From NCBI GenBank assembly GCA_964507245.1, contig CAZDQC010000089.1, positions 1-14,232 of the forward strand: DNA of 14,232 nt. Direction: 5' to 3'. Positions within the stretch are counted from its first letter, which is position 1, and each line of letters begins with the position of its first letter. A program made the translations under genes and the position numbers. The notes below the pieces were generated by a model. It worked only from the letters and a program-made list of their open reading frames with translations. It did no database searches and had not been told where the DNA came from. Of the stretch, positions 7,323-14,232 are shown one piece after another. This DNA is from GCA-2731375 sp964507245. Lineage in GTDB: Bacteria; Pseudomonadota; Alphaproteobacteria; GCA-2731375.

Positions 7323-8029
7323 TCGGCTACTTTATTTTGGGCATTTGTTTGCTAGCAGCCTTTGGCTTAGTGGGAAAATTTGCGCTAACCGCAAATCCAA
7401 AAAGGTTGGCGATGATTTTGCGTATAGTGGCATTCAGCCTTTGTGCCATGGCAGCGGCGTTTCTTCTGTTTACGGGGCGATTTGCGCTCGGTCTACCTAT
7501 TGCTTTCTTAGCAGCAGCCTTCTTACGCCGATGGGCCTTGCCGCGCTTAGGACCTCGATTGAGCCAGAGCCCAGGGCGGTCATCAGGCAGGACCTCGAAC
7601 GTCGAAACCGTCTACTTGCGCCTAGAACTAGACCATGATAGCGGCGCCATGCGGGGCGAAGTCCTGCAAGGAGCTTACACGGGCCGCGATTTGACGGACC
7701 TGAATCACGAACAGTTAATGGGACTGTTGGCAGAATGCCAACAGCATGATCGCGAAAGCGCACAAATATTGGAAGCCTATCTGGATCGCAGTCGCGGTTC
7801 GGAATGGCGCCATCAGACAGATGGCAACGACAAACATCGTCAAGCCAACCTGGGATCTATGACCAAGAAAGAAGCGCGTGATGTTCTGGGTCTGGATACC
7901 AACCCCTCCCCAAGTGAAATCCGCGAGGCGCATAAACGCCTTATGCTCAAAATGCATCCGGACAAGGACGGCTCTTCATATCTGGCTGCCAAAATAAATC
8001 AGGCTAAGGATATATTGCTGGGTGTGTGA
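7319..8029 (+). CDS. Membrane J-domain co-chaperone, Pam18/Tim14-like
   Basis: A 236-residue type III J protein. Two or three hydrophobic helices lie at about 2-20, 31-52 and 56-70. A helical middle region (about 92-158, with GEVLQGAYTGRDL and LLAECQQHDRESAQILEAYL) follows, then a charged linker, and a C-terminal J domain at about 181-235. The J domain runs MTKKEARDVLGL, IREAHKRLMLKMHPDKDG, YLAAKINQAKDILLG, with the essential HPD at 213-215. This lay-out (anchor first, J domain last) and the helix III sequence AAKINQAKDILLG closely resemble mitochondrial Pam18/Tim14, which stimulates mtHsp70 at the import channel. The bacterial family is a known alphaproteobacterial relative and would stimulate DnaK ATPase at the inner membrane; its client is unknown. 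The start ATG 7319 overlaps the VWA stop by 4 nt. Confidence 0.9.
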   Translation: MIGYFILGICLLAAFGLVGKFALTANPKRLAMILRIVAFSLCAMAAAFLLFTGRFALGLPIAFLAAAFLRRWALPRLGPRLSQSPGRSSGRTSNVETVYLRLELDHDSGAMRGEVLQGAYTGRDLTDLNHEQLMGLLAECQQHDRESAQILEAYLDRSRGSEWRHQTDGNDKHRQANLGSMTKKEARDVLGLDTNPSPSEIREAHKRLMLKMHPDKDGSSYLAAKINQAKDILLGV

Positions 8030-8114
8030 CGGGGATAGCTTGCACCTGACGCTCTGTCATGGCAGAAGCGGTTCCCGATTAGATAAAGTCTACAATTTGA
8101 TAGGTTATATCAAC

Positions 8115-8981
8115 ATGCGCGTACGCAAAGCCGTATTCCCTGTTGGTGGGCTAGGCACCAGGTTCTTACCTGCAACCAAAGCCTTGCCCAAGGAGATGCT
8201 ACCCATCGTAGACAAGCCATTAATTCAATATGCGGTTGAAGAAGCTGCCGCGGCTGGTATTGAAGAGTTCATATTTGTCACGGGTCGCGGAAAATCTGCG
8301 ATCGAGGACCATTTCGATCGTTCTTACGAGTTGGAGGATCTGCTTTCCTCGGGTGGAAAATCTGATGAATTGGCGAACTTGCGGTCCGCAATTCCGGACG
8401 CTGGACAAGTGGCCTATACCAGGCAACAACAACCCCTGGGTCTGGGCCACGCCGTCTGGTGTGCGCGGCACCTGGTGGGGGACGAACCGTTCGCGGTACT
8501 ACTGGCCGACGACCTGATTTTGAGCGACACGCCATGCCTAAAACAAATGATAGATACGGCAACGGAAACAGGCGGCAACATAGTCGCGGTCCTGGATGTG
8601 CCACGCGAACATACCTCGCGCTACGGTATATTGGATGTGGCGAGCGATAATGGCCGACTGGCGACAGTCAAGGGACTGGTTGAAAAACCCGATCCGGCAG
8701 AAGCGCCCTCCACGTTATCCGTTATTGGGCGCTATATACTGATGCCGGAAATTTTCTCCCACCTAAGCAAGATGGAAAAGGGCGCGGGTGAAGAAATACA
8801 GTTGACCGACGCTATGGCCAAATTGATCGGCCATAAGCCATTTTTCGGTCTACGTTTTGAAGGCACCCGCTTTGACTGCGGTGACAAACTTGGATTTCTA
8901 CAAGCAACGATTGCTTTTGGCCTGGCTCGGGCCGAACTGAGGGAAGGTCTCGGTACCTATTTGTCGTCTATAACGAATTGA
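8115..8981 (+). CDS. galU: UTP-glucose-1-phosphate uridylyltransferase
   Basis: GalU makes UDP-glucose from UTP and glucose 1-phosphate. The protein has 288 residues, normal for bacterial GalU. The N-terminal nucleotide-binding signature FPVGGLGTRFLPATKALPKE is followed by MLPIVDKPLIQYAVEEA. Further family blocks are QQQPLGLGHAVWCA, FAVLLADDL (acidic metal site), VEKPDP, GEEIQLTDAM and FEGTRFDCGDKLGF. I start at ATG 8115 because the conserved strand begins four codons later; an upstream in-frame ATG at 8022 would add 31 unrelated residues and overlap the J-domain gene. No strong Shine-Dalgarno is seen. It sits 85 nt after the J-domain gene and 50 nt before ugd, so it heads a nucleotide-sugar cluster. 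Confidence 0.96.
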   Translation: MRVRKAVFPVGGLGTRFLPATKALPKEMLPIVDKPLIQYAVEEAAAAGIEEFIFVTGRGKSAIEDHFDRSYELEDLLSSGGKSDELANLRSAIPDAGQVAYTRQQQPLGLGHAVWCARHLVGDEPFAVLLADDLILSDTPCLKQMIDTATETGGNIVAVLDVPREHTSRYGILDVASDNGRLATVKGLVEKPDPAEAPSTLSVIGRYILMPEIFSHLSKMEKGAGEEIQLTDAMAKLIGHKPFFGLRFEGTRFDCGDKLGFLQATIAFGLARAELREGLGTYLSSITN

Positions 8982-9031
8982 AGCAAGGCCCTCAGATGGC
9001 CCAGAAATATTGATTTAAGGCGGACAGTAAT

Positions 9032-10348
9032 ATGCATGTCACCATGATCGGAACCGGCTATGTGGGGTTGGTCTCGGGAGCCTGCTTTTCAGAATTTGGC
9101 CATAATGTCACCTGCGTTGACAAAGATGCCACTATGATTGGATCACTTCATTGTGGTGAAATCCCAATCTTTGAACCAGGTTTGGATAAGTTGGTCGAAA
9201 GTAACGTGAAGGCAGGACGCCTGTCATTCACCACTGACCTGCAGCAGCCAGTAGCGAGCGCCGACGCTGTATTTATTGCCGTCGGCACTCCTTCGCGTCG
9301 GGGCGATGGGCACGCAGATCTTACGTTTGTGTTTAATGCCGCTCGTGAAGTAGCCGAAGCCTTAGAAGGCTATACGGTGATCGTTACAAAATCCACCGTC
9401 CCAGTGGGAACCGGTACTGAAGTGTTCGCGGTTATCCAGGAAACACGCCCAGATGCGGACTTTGACGTCGCCTCAAACCCAGAATTTCTACGCGAGGGAG
9501 CCGCCATCACGGATTTCATGCGACCCGACAGAGTAATTGTAGGGACAGACAGCGAACGGGCCAAGGAGGTCATGGGTGAGTTGTATCGTTCACTTTTCCT
9601 GAACGAGACACCAGTTATGTTCACGACACGGCAAACGGCAGAATTAATCAAATATGCCGCTAACGCTTTCCTTGCCACAAAAATTACCTTCATCAACGAA
9701 ATTGCCAACCTTTGCGAACAGGTCGACGCAAATGTTCAGGACGTTGCGCGCGGCATAGGTTTAGATGGGCGTATCGGAAGCAAATTTTTGCATGCGGGTC
9801 CAGGCTATGGCGGCTCCTGCTTCCCGAAAGATACGCTCGCATTGTTACGCACCGCCGAGAAATTAGGACTTCCCATGGACATCGTCCAGGCGACGGTGAA
9901 CGTCAACGATCGGCGAAAGCGGGAAATGGCGCAAAAGATCATTGATGCCTGTGATGGTTCATTGGATGGAAAAACTGTCGCGATTTTAGGCCTCACGTTT
10001 AAGCCGAACACTGACGACATGCGCGATTCCCCCAGCCTAGATATCATACCCGCCCTGCAAGCAGCAGGCGCCAAGGTCCGCGCCTACGATCCCGAAGGAA
10101 TGGATGAAGCACGAATGATGTTGGATGACATCAAATATTGTGATGATGCTTACGACACACTGACTAATTCAGACGCCCTGGTAATCATAACGGAATGGAA
10201 TGTTTTTCGCGCCTTGGATATGCATAGGGTAAAGGACCTTTTGAATACCCCGGTCCTAGTAGACCTGCGCAATATTTATGATCCTGAAACCATGAAGGAA
10301 CTGGGTTTCACATACATATCTGTCGGTCGATCACCCGTCCGACCTTGA
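9032..10348 (+). CDS. ugd: UDP-glucose 6-dehydrogenase
   Basis: A 438-residue enzyme that oxidises UDP-glucose twice with NAD+ to give UDP-glucuronate, the precursor of acidic exopolysaccharide, capsule and some LPS sugars. The NAD-binding motif GTGYVG is at residues 7-12, with acidic D30 at the end of the second strand. VGTPSRRGDGHADL and TKSTVPVGT follow. The catalytic cysteine is C263 in GPGYGGSCFPKD, with K207 and N211 in AELIKYAANAF as partner residues. The C-terminal UDP-binding domain contains LGLTFKPNTDDMRDSPS. All key residues are present and the length is typical. The start is ATG 9032; AAGG at 9017-9020 is a rather distant ribosome binding site. It lies directly downstream of galU, whose product is its substrate. 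Confidence 0.97.
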   Translation: MHVTMIGTGYVGLVSGACFSEFGHNVTCVDKDATMIGSLHCGEIPIFEPGLDKLVESNVKAGRLSFTTDLQQPVASADAVFIAVGTPSRRGDGHADLTFVFNAAREVAEALEGYTVIVTKSTVPVGTGTEVFAVIQETRPDADFDVASNPEFLREGAAITDFMRPDRVIVGTDSERAKEVMGELYRSLFLNETPVMFTTRQTAELIKYAANAFLATKITFINEIANLCEQVDANVQDVARGIGLDGRIGSKFLHAGPGYGGSCFPKDTLALLRTAEKLGLPMDIVQATVNVNDRRKREMAQKIIDACDGSLDGKTVAILGLTFKPNTDDMRDSPSLDIIPALQAAGAKVRAYDPEGMDEARMMLDDIKYCDDAYDTLTNSDALVIITEWNVFRALDMHRVKDLLNTPVLVDLRNIYDPETMKELGFTYISVGRSPVRP

Positions 10349-10395
10349 AGTAATAGAAGTTGGAGACGGGAAAAGAGATCCGGGACACGGAAATT

Positions 10396-11778
10396 ATGCA
10401 AAACCACGAATTTCATAGCTCCGTCTTGCGTGAATACGACATACGCGGAGTCGTCGGCGATACGCTATCTATAGCGGATGCCTATGCCATTGGCCGGTCA
10501 TTTGGCACCAATCTAGCCCGTGACGGAGGCACCAAGGTGGCGGTCGGCTATGATGGCCGCATTAGCTCCATTGACATGGCTAAAAATCTCGTTTGCGGTT
10601 TGAACGACGCCGGCATTACTGCATTGCGGGTGGGCCGTGGGCCAACGCCTATGTTGTATTTCTCGGTTTATCATTTGCCGGCTGACGCCGGCATTATGGT
10701 AACAGGGTCCCATAACCCACCCGATTACAACGGCTTTAAAATGATGCTAGGCGGAAGGCCGTTTTTTGGCGATCAGATTCAAAATTTAGGCCGTATCGCA
10801 CGTGAAGGTGATTGGGCCGCAGGCCTGGGCACAGTGGAAGATCACGATGTTCGTCCTGCCTATCTGGACAAACTAGCTGGTGCCTACACCACCGACACGC
10901 CCTTGTCTGTTGCCTGGGATTGCGGGAATGGGGCTGCAGGTGACATCTTGCCCGATCTGATCGCCCGCTTACCGGGTCATCACATTGCACTGAATGAAGT
11001 GGTAGACGGGAGCTTTCCCTCGCACCATCCAGATCCAACGGTAGCGGAGAACCTGGTCCAACTACAAGAAGCCGTAACCGATGGCAAATTAGATATGGGA
11101 ATTGGTTTTGATGGCGATGGCGACCGAATTGGCGTTGTGGATGGGCAGGAGCGTATCCTATGGGGTGACCAGCTTTTAGCGATCCTGTCCCGGGGTGTTT
11201 TGGCGGAACGCCCCGGCAGCACAATTATAGCGGATGTAAAGGCAAGTCAGGTATTGTTCGACGAAATTGCTCGCCTGGGTGGCAAGCCATTGATGTCCAA
11301 GAGCGGGCATTCCCTGATCAAGAGCAAGATGGCCGAAACAAAGGCGCCCCTTGCGGGCGAGATGAGTGGCCATATCTTCTTTGCCGATAAATACTACGGC
11401 TTTGACGACGCTCTTTACGTCGCGGTACGGTTCTTAGATTTTGTAGCGAAATCGAGGCAAAGCGTCGTCAGTCTGCGCGACAGCCTGCCGCAAATGGTCA
11501 ACACGCCGGAAGTTCGGTTCGATTGCGACGACGACCGAAAATTTCAGGTGGTGGCCGAAGTGGTCGCCACTCTTCGCGAACAGGGCGCAAAATTCTCCGA
11601 CATAGATGGTGCCCGGGTCTCCAATGAAGACGGATGGTGGTTGCTCCGCGCTTCCAATACGCAACCAGTCCTCGTAGTTCGCTGCGAGGCGTCGAACGAG
11701 GCCGGGTTGGATCGATTGAAGGCCGCTGTCACGACCGCCTTGGCTCCGTGTGGCGTCACGCCGCCAGACGGCTTTTAA
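10396..11778 (+). CDS. manB: Phosphomannomutase/phosphoglucomutase (ManB/AlgC type)
   Basis: A 460-residue alpha-D-phosphohexomutase that interconverts hexose 6- and 1-phosphates, supplying glucose 1-phosphate to GalU and mannose 1-phosphate to GDP-mannose synthesis. It begins with the family N-terminus SSVLREYDIRGVVGDTL. The phosphoserine loop is VTGSHNPPDYNGFK with S105 as the phosphorylated residue. The magnesium loop is D239-G-D241-G-D243-R. The sugar loop is GEMSGH at 321-326, and the phosphate-binding loop RASNTQP is at 418-424. All four active-site loops are intact. I chose ATG 10396; an in-frame TTG at 10360 would add 12 residues without family support. It lies 47 nt after ugd in one likely operon. 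Its TAA overlaps the TAA of the convergent reductase gene. Which hexose it prefers cannot be read from the sequence. Confidence 0.94.
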   Translation: MQNHEFHSSVLREYDIRGVVGDTLSIADAYAIGRSFGTNLARDGGTKVAVGYDGRISSIDMAKNLVCGLNDAGITALRVGRGPTPMLYFSVYHLPADAGIMVTGSHNPPDYNGFKMMLGGRPFFGDQIQNLGRIAREGDWAAGLGTVEDHDVRPAYLDKLAGAYTTDTPLSVAWDCGNGAAGDILPDLIARLPGHHIALNEVVDGSFPSHHPDPTVAENLVQLQEAVTDGKLDMGIGFDGDGDRIGVVDGQERILWGDQLLAILSRGVLAERPGSTIIADVKASQVLFDEIARLGGKPLMSKSGHSLIKSKMAETKAPLAGEMSGHIFFADKYYGFDDALYVAVRFLDFVAKSRQSVVSLRDSLPQMVNTPEVRFDCDDDRKFQVVAEVVATLREQGAKFSDIDGARVSNEDGWWLLRASNTQPVLVVRCEASNEAGLDRLKAAVTTALAPCGVTPPDGF

Positions 11779-13193
11779 CCAAACTTGGCCAGGAACCGGA
11801 CGATAGCCTTTGTGCGGCTGGTGAACAGTTTTGGGATAAAGTAGCTGCCGGCAGCTCGCGCGCCCACCTCGCCAAAAGTGGGATAGGGCCAAATTGTGCC
11901 CGCCATAGTCCCGATCTTCAGACCCTGGCTTACTGCCATAACCCATGGCTGCAGCAGATCGCCCGCGTGTGGCCCGACAATCGATGTCCCCAAGATTTTC
12001 CCGCTCCTAGCCGTCACCACCTTTATCATGCCGGTAGTCTCGCGTTCCGTCTGAGCGCGGTCGTTTTCGGCGAATGGGAAACGTAGGATATTGATGCGTC
12101 CATATTGCGCCTTCGCCGCCTCTTCCCGCAGACCAACGTGAGCTAATTCGGGATCCGTGTAGGTCACCCAGGGTATTTGCTCCTCTCCCTTGGCCTTAGC
12201 CGGCAGGCGGAAAAGCGCGTTACGGATGACTATACCGGCGTGATGCCCGGCCACGTGCGTGAACTTCAATCCACCAGCAACATCGCCAATGGCATAGATT
12301 TTTCGGTTCGAGGTTCGCAGCCCGGCATCAACTACAATGCCTTTGGGTGAATACTCGACACCGGCGGCATCGAGGTTGAGACCATCCAGATTGGGCTTGC
12401 GTCCCGCGGATAACAACAAATGGCTCCCTTCAACCAGATCACCATTATCTAGGCTTACCACCACCCCATTGCCCGCTTTGGTGACACCTTCTACCTTCAC
12501 ACCCGTGCGGATATTAATGCCTTCTCTAGCCAAGCTATGCTGCACCACAGCAGTCAACTCCTCATCATCGTTGGGCAATAGGCGAGCCATCTCGATGATG
12601 GTCACGGCAGAACCCAGGCGTCGATGCGCCTGGGCTAATTCGGCCCCTATAGGGCCACCTCCAATGACAACAAGGTGCTCCATTGGCTGGTCATTATCAA
12701 AAACCGTTTCGTTGGTCAGAAACGCTATGGCATCGAGGCCAGAAATAGGCGGGATCATGGGTGAAGAGCCTGTGGCAATGACGAACCGACGCGAGGTGAT
12801 TTTTTGCCCCTCGACTTCGATTTCACGGGGGCCGGTGAACCGTGCCGCACCCTTAATTACGTTCACTCCCAGAGCCTGAAAACGTTCTACGGAATCATGC
12901 GGCGCGATGCCGGCAATTACATCGCGGACATGTTGACGAACGGCAACAGTGTCAATCTGCAGCGGACCCCCCGAAATTCCGAAACGGCCAGCTGTTTCGA
13001 TGTTATGCGCGGCCTTTCCCGCTGCCAACAAAGCTTTAGACGGCACACATCCAAAGTTCAAACAGTCACCGCCCATCAGATGCCGTTCCACGAGAGCCAC
13101 ATCCACGCCGAGTTGACTGGCGCCGGCCGCCACGATTAACCCACCAGACCCAGCGCCAATCACGCAAATGTCCACCTTGACCGGCACTGTCAT
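11775..13193 (-). CDS. FAD-dependent pyridine nucleotide-disulfide oxidoreductase, MerA/Lpd-like
   Basis: A 472-residue flavoprotein of the class I disulfide reductase family. FAD motif GAGSGG at 13-18; redox-active disulfide C44/C49 in GGDCLNFGCVPSK; ATGSSP near 140; NAD(P) motif GGGPIGAE at about 178-185; second FAD motif IYAIGDVAGG near 300; C-terminal dimerisation domain from about 340. The active-site segment normally HxHPT in lipoamide dehydrogenase reads WPYPTFGE here (W435 to E442), so Tyr437 replaces the catalytic His while the Glu is kept. Mercuric reductase also has Tyr at this place, but this protein lacks the MerA N-terminal HMA domain and C-terminal Cys pair. I therefore call neither lipoamide nor mercury as substrate. 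The ATG at 13193 overlaps the stop of the TVP38-type gene (ATGA). In other bacteria related reductases are fused to such membrane domains. Confidence 0.9.
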   Translation of the reverse strand: MTVPVKVDICVIGAGSGGLIVAAGASQLGVDVALVERHLMGGDCLNFGCVPSKALLAAGKAAHNIETAGRFGISGGPLQIDTVAVRQHVRDVIAGIAPHDSVERFQALGVNVIKGAARFTGPREIEVEGQKITSRRFVIATGSSPMIPPISGLDAIAFLTNETVFDNDQPMEHLVVIGGGPIGAELAQAHRRLGSAVTIIEMARLLPNDDEELTAVVQHSLAREGINIRTGVKVEGVTKAGNGVVVSLDNGDLVEGSHLLLSAGRKPNLDGLNLDAAGVEYSPKGIVVDAGLRTSNRKIYAIGDVAGGLKFTHVAGHHAGIVIRNALFRLPAKAKGEEQIPWVTYTDPELAHVGLREEAAKAQYGRINILRFPFAENDRAQTERETTGMIKVVTARSGKILGTSIVGPHAGDLLQPWVMAVSQGLKIGTMAGTIWPYPTFGEVGARAAGSYFIPKLFTSRTKAIVRFLAKFG

Positions 13194-13975
13194 TTGGCTT
13201 TTCCTTTCCTTTTTCGGGCTTGGAAGAATTTGTAAACAACAGGCAAGGCAGACAGAACCGCTAAGCCGATCAGCGCTGCTAGGACGTCGCCGCTTAAAAT
13301 CGTGCCAACCGATAGTTTCTCGCCACTATCGAGAATACTGTCCAGGCCGGTACCGACCTGGACAAAGACGAATGTTCCAGGAATGATACCGATGGCTGTA
13401 GCAAACATGTAAATACGCAATTTAACTCCAAGAAAGGCTGGCACCAAATTGACCAGAAAAAAGGGAAACAGAGGCACTAATCGAAGGATTAGCAGGTAGC
13501 TCAACGCATTCTCCTGAAATCCTGCTTCCATCTTCTTCAACGACGAACCCGCCCGGGCTCGCAATGGGTCCCCCAACGCCGTTTTGGCGATCAGGAAGAT
13601 CGCGGTGGCACCCACCGTCGCGCCAACCACCACCAATCCCGTGCCAATCATGGTGCCGAATAGAAATCCCGCGGTCACGGTCAGGATCAGGGCACCCGGC
13701 AGGGAAAACGCCACCATAACAGCATAACCGATGGCAAAGATTATCACCGTGGTGGTGGTATGATAGGTCACGTAATCAGCCAGATCCGCCCGATAAAGAC
13801 GCAGGCCTTCCAGCGTGAAGTATTTCGGACCATCAAACGCCAAAAAAAGAAGCAAGCCGCTAATTAGTACGAGAATGGGCCATAAACGGTGCAATGAAAA
13901 ACGAGGTGGCGGAGCGAGAACGTCTGGCGCCTGATCCCCAGAGCCAGGCTGTTCCCCCTGTTGGTCGCCATTCAT
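13190..13975 (-). CDS. TVP38/TMEM64 (VTT, DedA-like) membrane protein
   Basis: A 261-residue inner-membrane protein with a polar, Gln/Pro-rich cytoplasmic start (about 1-28) and five or six hydrophobic segments. The VTT core is recognisable: AFSLPGALILTVTAGFLFG in the first re-entrant region, then a small-residue helix (VVVGATVGATAIFLIAKTA), and RLVPLFPFFLVNLVPAFLG followed by ATAIGIIPGTFVFVQVG. VTT proteins include DedA and the eukaryotic scramblases TMEM41B/VMP1, and a lipid-transport or membrane-homeostasis role is plausible. The start is ATG 13975 with AGGGG (plus-strand complement 13981-13985) 5 nt away; a TTG nine codons upstream lacks such a site. The stop overlaps the reductase start by 4 nt, so the two are probably translated together and work together. 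Confidence 0.88.
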   Translation of the reverse strand: MNGDQQGEQPGSGDQAPDVLAPPPRFSLHRLWPILVLISGLLLFLAFDGPKYFTLEGLRLYRADLADYVTYHTTTTVIIFAIGYAVMVAFSLPGALILTVTAGFLFGTMIGTGLVVVGATVGATAIFLIAKTALGDPLRARAGSSLKKMEAGFQENALSYLLILRLVPLFPFFLVNLVPAFLGVKLRIYMFATAIGIIPGTFVFVQVGTGLDSILDSGEKLSVGTILSGDVLAALIGLAVLSALPVVYKFFQARKRKGKAK

Positions 13976-14077
13976 GCCAGCCCCTGTTTTGAATTTTGGC
14001 AACTATAACGTATAGACAGCCCGAAACTAGTTTAGATACATCATAATTGAAATGACCCCTCCGGAACCCAGCCGCCG

Positions 14078-14106
14078 TTGACTTCCAAGCATGCCCAACG
14101 TATACA
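14078..14106 (+). promoter_or_regulatory. Sigma-70-type promoter of rpmH
   Basis: TTGACT (14078-14083) is separated by exactly 17 nt from TATACA (14101-14106), a close match to the housekeeping consensus. Transcription should start near 14112-14114, giving a leader of about 58 nt. The six bases after the -10 are GCGCGC, the GC-rich discriminator typical of promoters under stringent (ppGpp/DksA) control, which fits a ribosomal protein gene. Confidence 0.75.
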
Positions 14107-14120
14107 GCGCGCTTGATTTT

Positions 14121-14134
14121 GGCCCTGCCGGGCC
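14121..14134 (+). other. Hairpin in the rpmH leader
   Basis: GGCCC (14121-14125) and GGGCC (14130-14134) form a perfect 5-bp GC stem with a TGCC tetraloop, roughly 10 nt into the predicted leader. No U tract follows, so it is not a standard terminator. It could stabilise the transcript or bind a regulator. Confidence 0.4.
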
Positions 14135-14158
14135 GATCATTTCTGGTAGTAAATTTAT

Positions 14159-14163
14159 GGAGG
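14159..14163 (+). promoter_or_regulatory. Ribosome binding site of rpmH
   Basis: GGAGG ends 7 nt before the GTG at 14171, an ideal Shine-Dalgarno spacing that decides the GTG start. An ATG overlapping it (14157) opens only a five-codon frame, which ends in a TGA overlapping the GTG. Confidence 0.8.
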
Positions 14164-14170
14164 TTGAGGG

Positions 14171-14232
14171 GTGAAACGCACCTACCAACCAAGTAGACTG
14201 GTTCGCAAACGCCGGCATGGCTTTCGTCAACG
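14171..14232 (+). CDS. rpmH: 50S ribosomal protein L34, N-terminal part (3' end outside the window)
   Basis: The first 20 codons after GTG 14171 read (M)KRTYQPSRLVRKRRHGF and then RQ, the near-invariant start of ribosomal protein L34. L34 is a very basic peptide of about 44 residues in the large subunit. The remainder lies beyond the window edge, where rnpA and yidC usually follow in proteobacteria. GTG replaces the usual ATG. It has its own strong promoter and is divergent from the TVP38-type gene. Confidence 0.95.
   Translation, partial: MKRTYQPSRLVRKRRHGFRQ

Noticed and set aside
8022..8114. 31-residue N-terminal extension of GalU
   Set aside because: It lacks family similarity, overlaps the J-domain gene, and the conserved GalU strand starts right after ATG 8115.
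13976..14170. Origin of replication near rpmH
   Set aside because: rpmH can lie near oriC, but I find no DnaA box (TTATNCACA) and no A/T-rich unwinding element in this short region.

Overview
The window reads as a stretch of an alphaproteobacterial chromosome, probably from a Rhodospirillales-like or related, possibly marine, lineage. The clues are family-level: a DUF455 ferritin-like gene beside an M23 peptidase/bactofilin pair, a DUF1244 gene, a membrane J-domain protein of the Pam18/Tim14 type coupled to a VWA gene, and an L34 gene at the right edge. I cannot name the species from sequence alone. There are thirteen complete genes and two partial ones. I see no tRNA, rRNA, CRISPR array, insertion sequence, phage or plasmid signature. 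It looks like core chromosome with one gene-poor gap.

Left part (1-2250, + strand): the 3' end of a DUF455 gene, then a membrane-anchored M23 (LytM) endopeptidase whose 3' end overlaps a bactofilin gene by 17 nt. This is a likely cell-wall-shaping module, with a cytoplasmic polymer positioning a periplasmic peptidoglycan hydrolase. An A/T-rich gap of about 600 bases (2251-2848) follows, without a convincing gene.

Middle (2849-6596): a GCS2/YbdK-type carboxylate-amine ligase and a DUF1244 protein on +, then on - a MipA/OmpV outer-membrane barrel preceded by an LhgO-like FAD oxidoreductase. A short divergent region separates these from the next block.

6597-11778 (+): a VWA-domain protein joined by an ATGA overlap to a membrane J-domain protein, followed by galU, ugd and a phosphomannomutase/phosphoglucomutase. 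The last three supply UDP-glucose, UDP-glucuronate and hexose-1-phosphates for exopolysaccharide, LPS or capsule.

Right part (11775-14232): on -, a TVP38/TMEM64 (VTT) membrane protein overlaps a MerA/Lpd-like flavoprotein disulfide reductase by ATGA. The latter converges on the phosphomutase with a 4-nt overlap of stop codons. Facing away, rpmH starts at 14171 behind the best promoter in the window (TTGACT-N17-TATACA, followed by a GC-rich discriminator).

Most of the window is ordinary, well-conserved biology. The points most worth a second look are the M23-bactofilin overlap, the VWA/Pam18-like pair, the disulfide reductase with Tyr where lipoamide dehydrogenases have the catalytic His, the rpmH leader, and possible gene remnants in 2251-2848.
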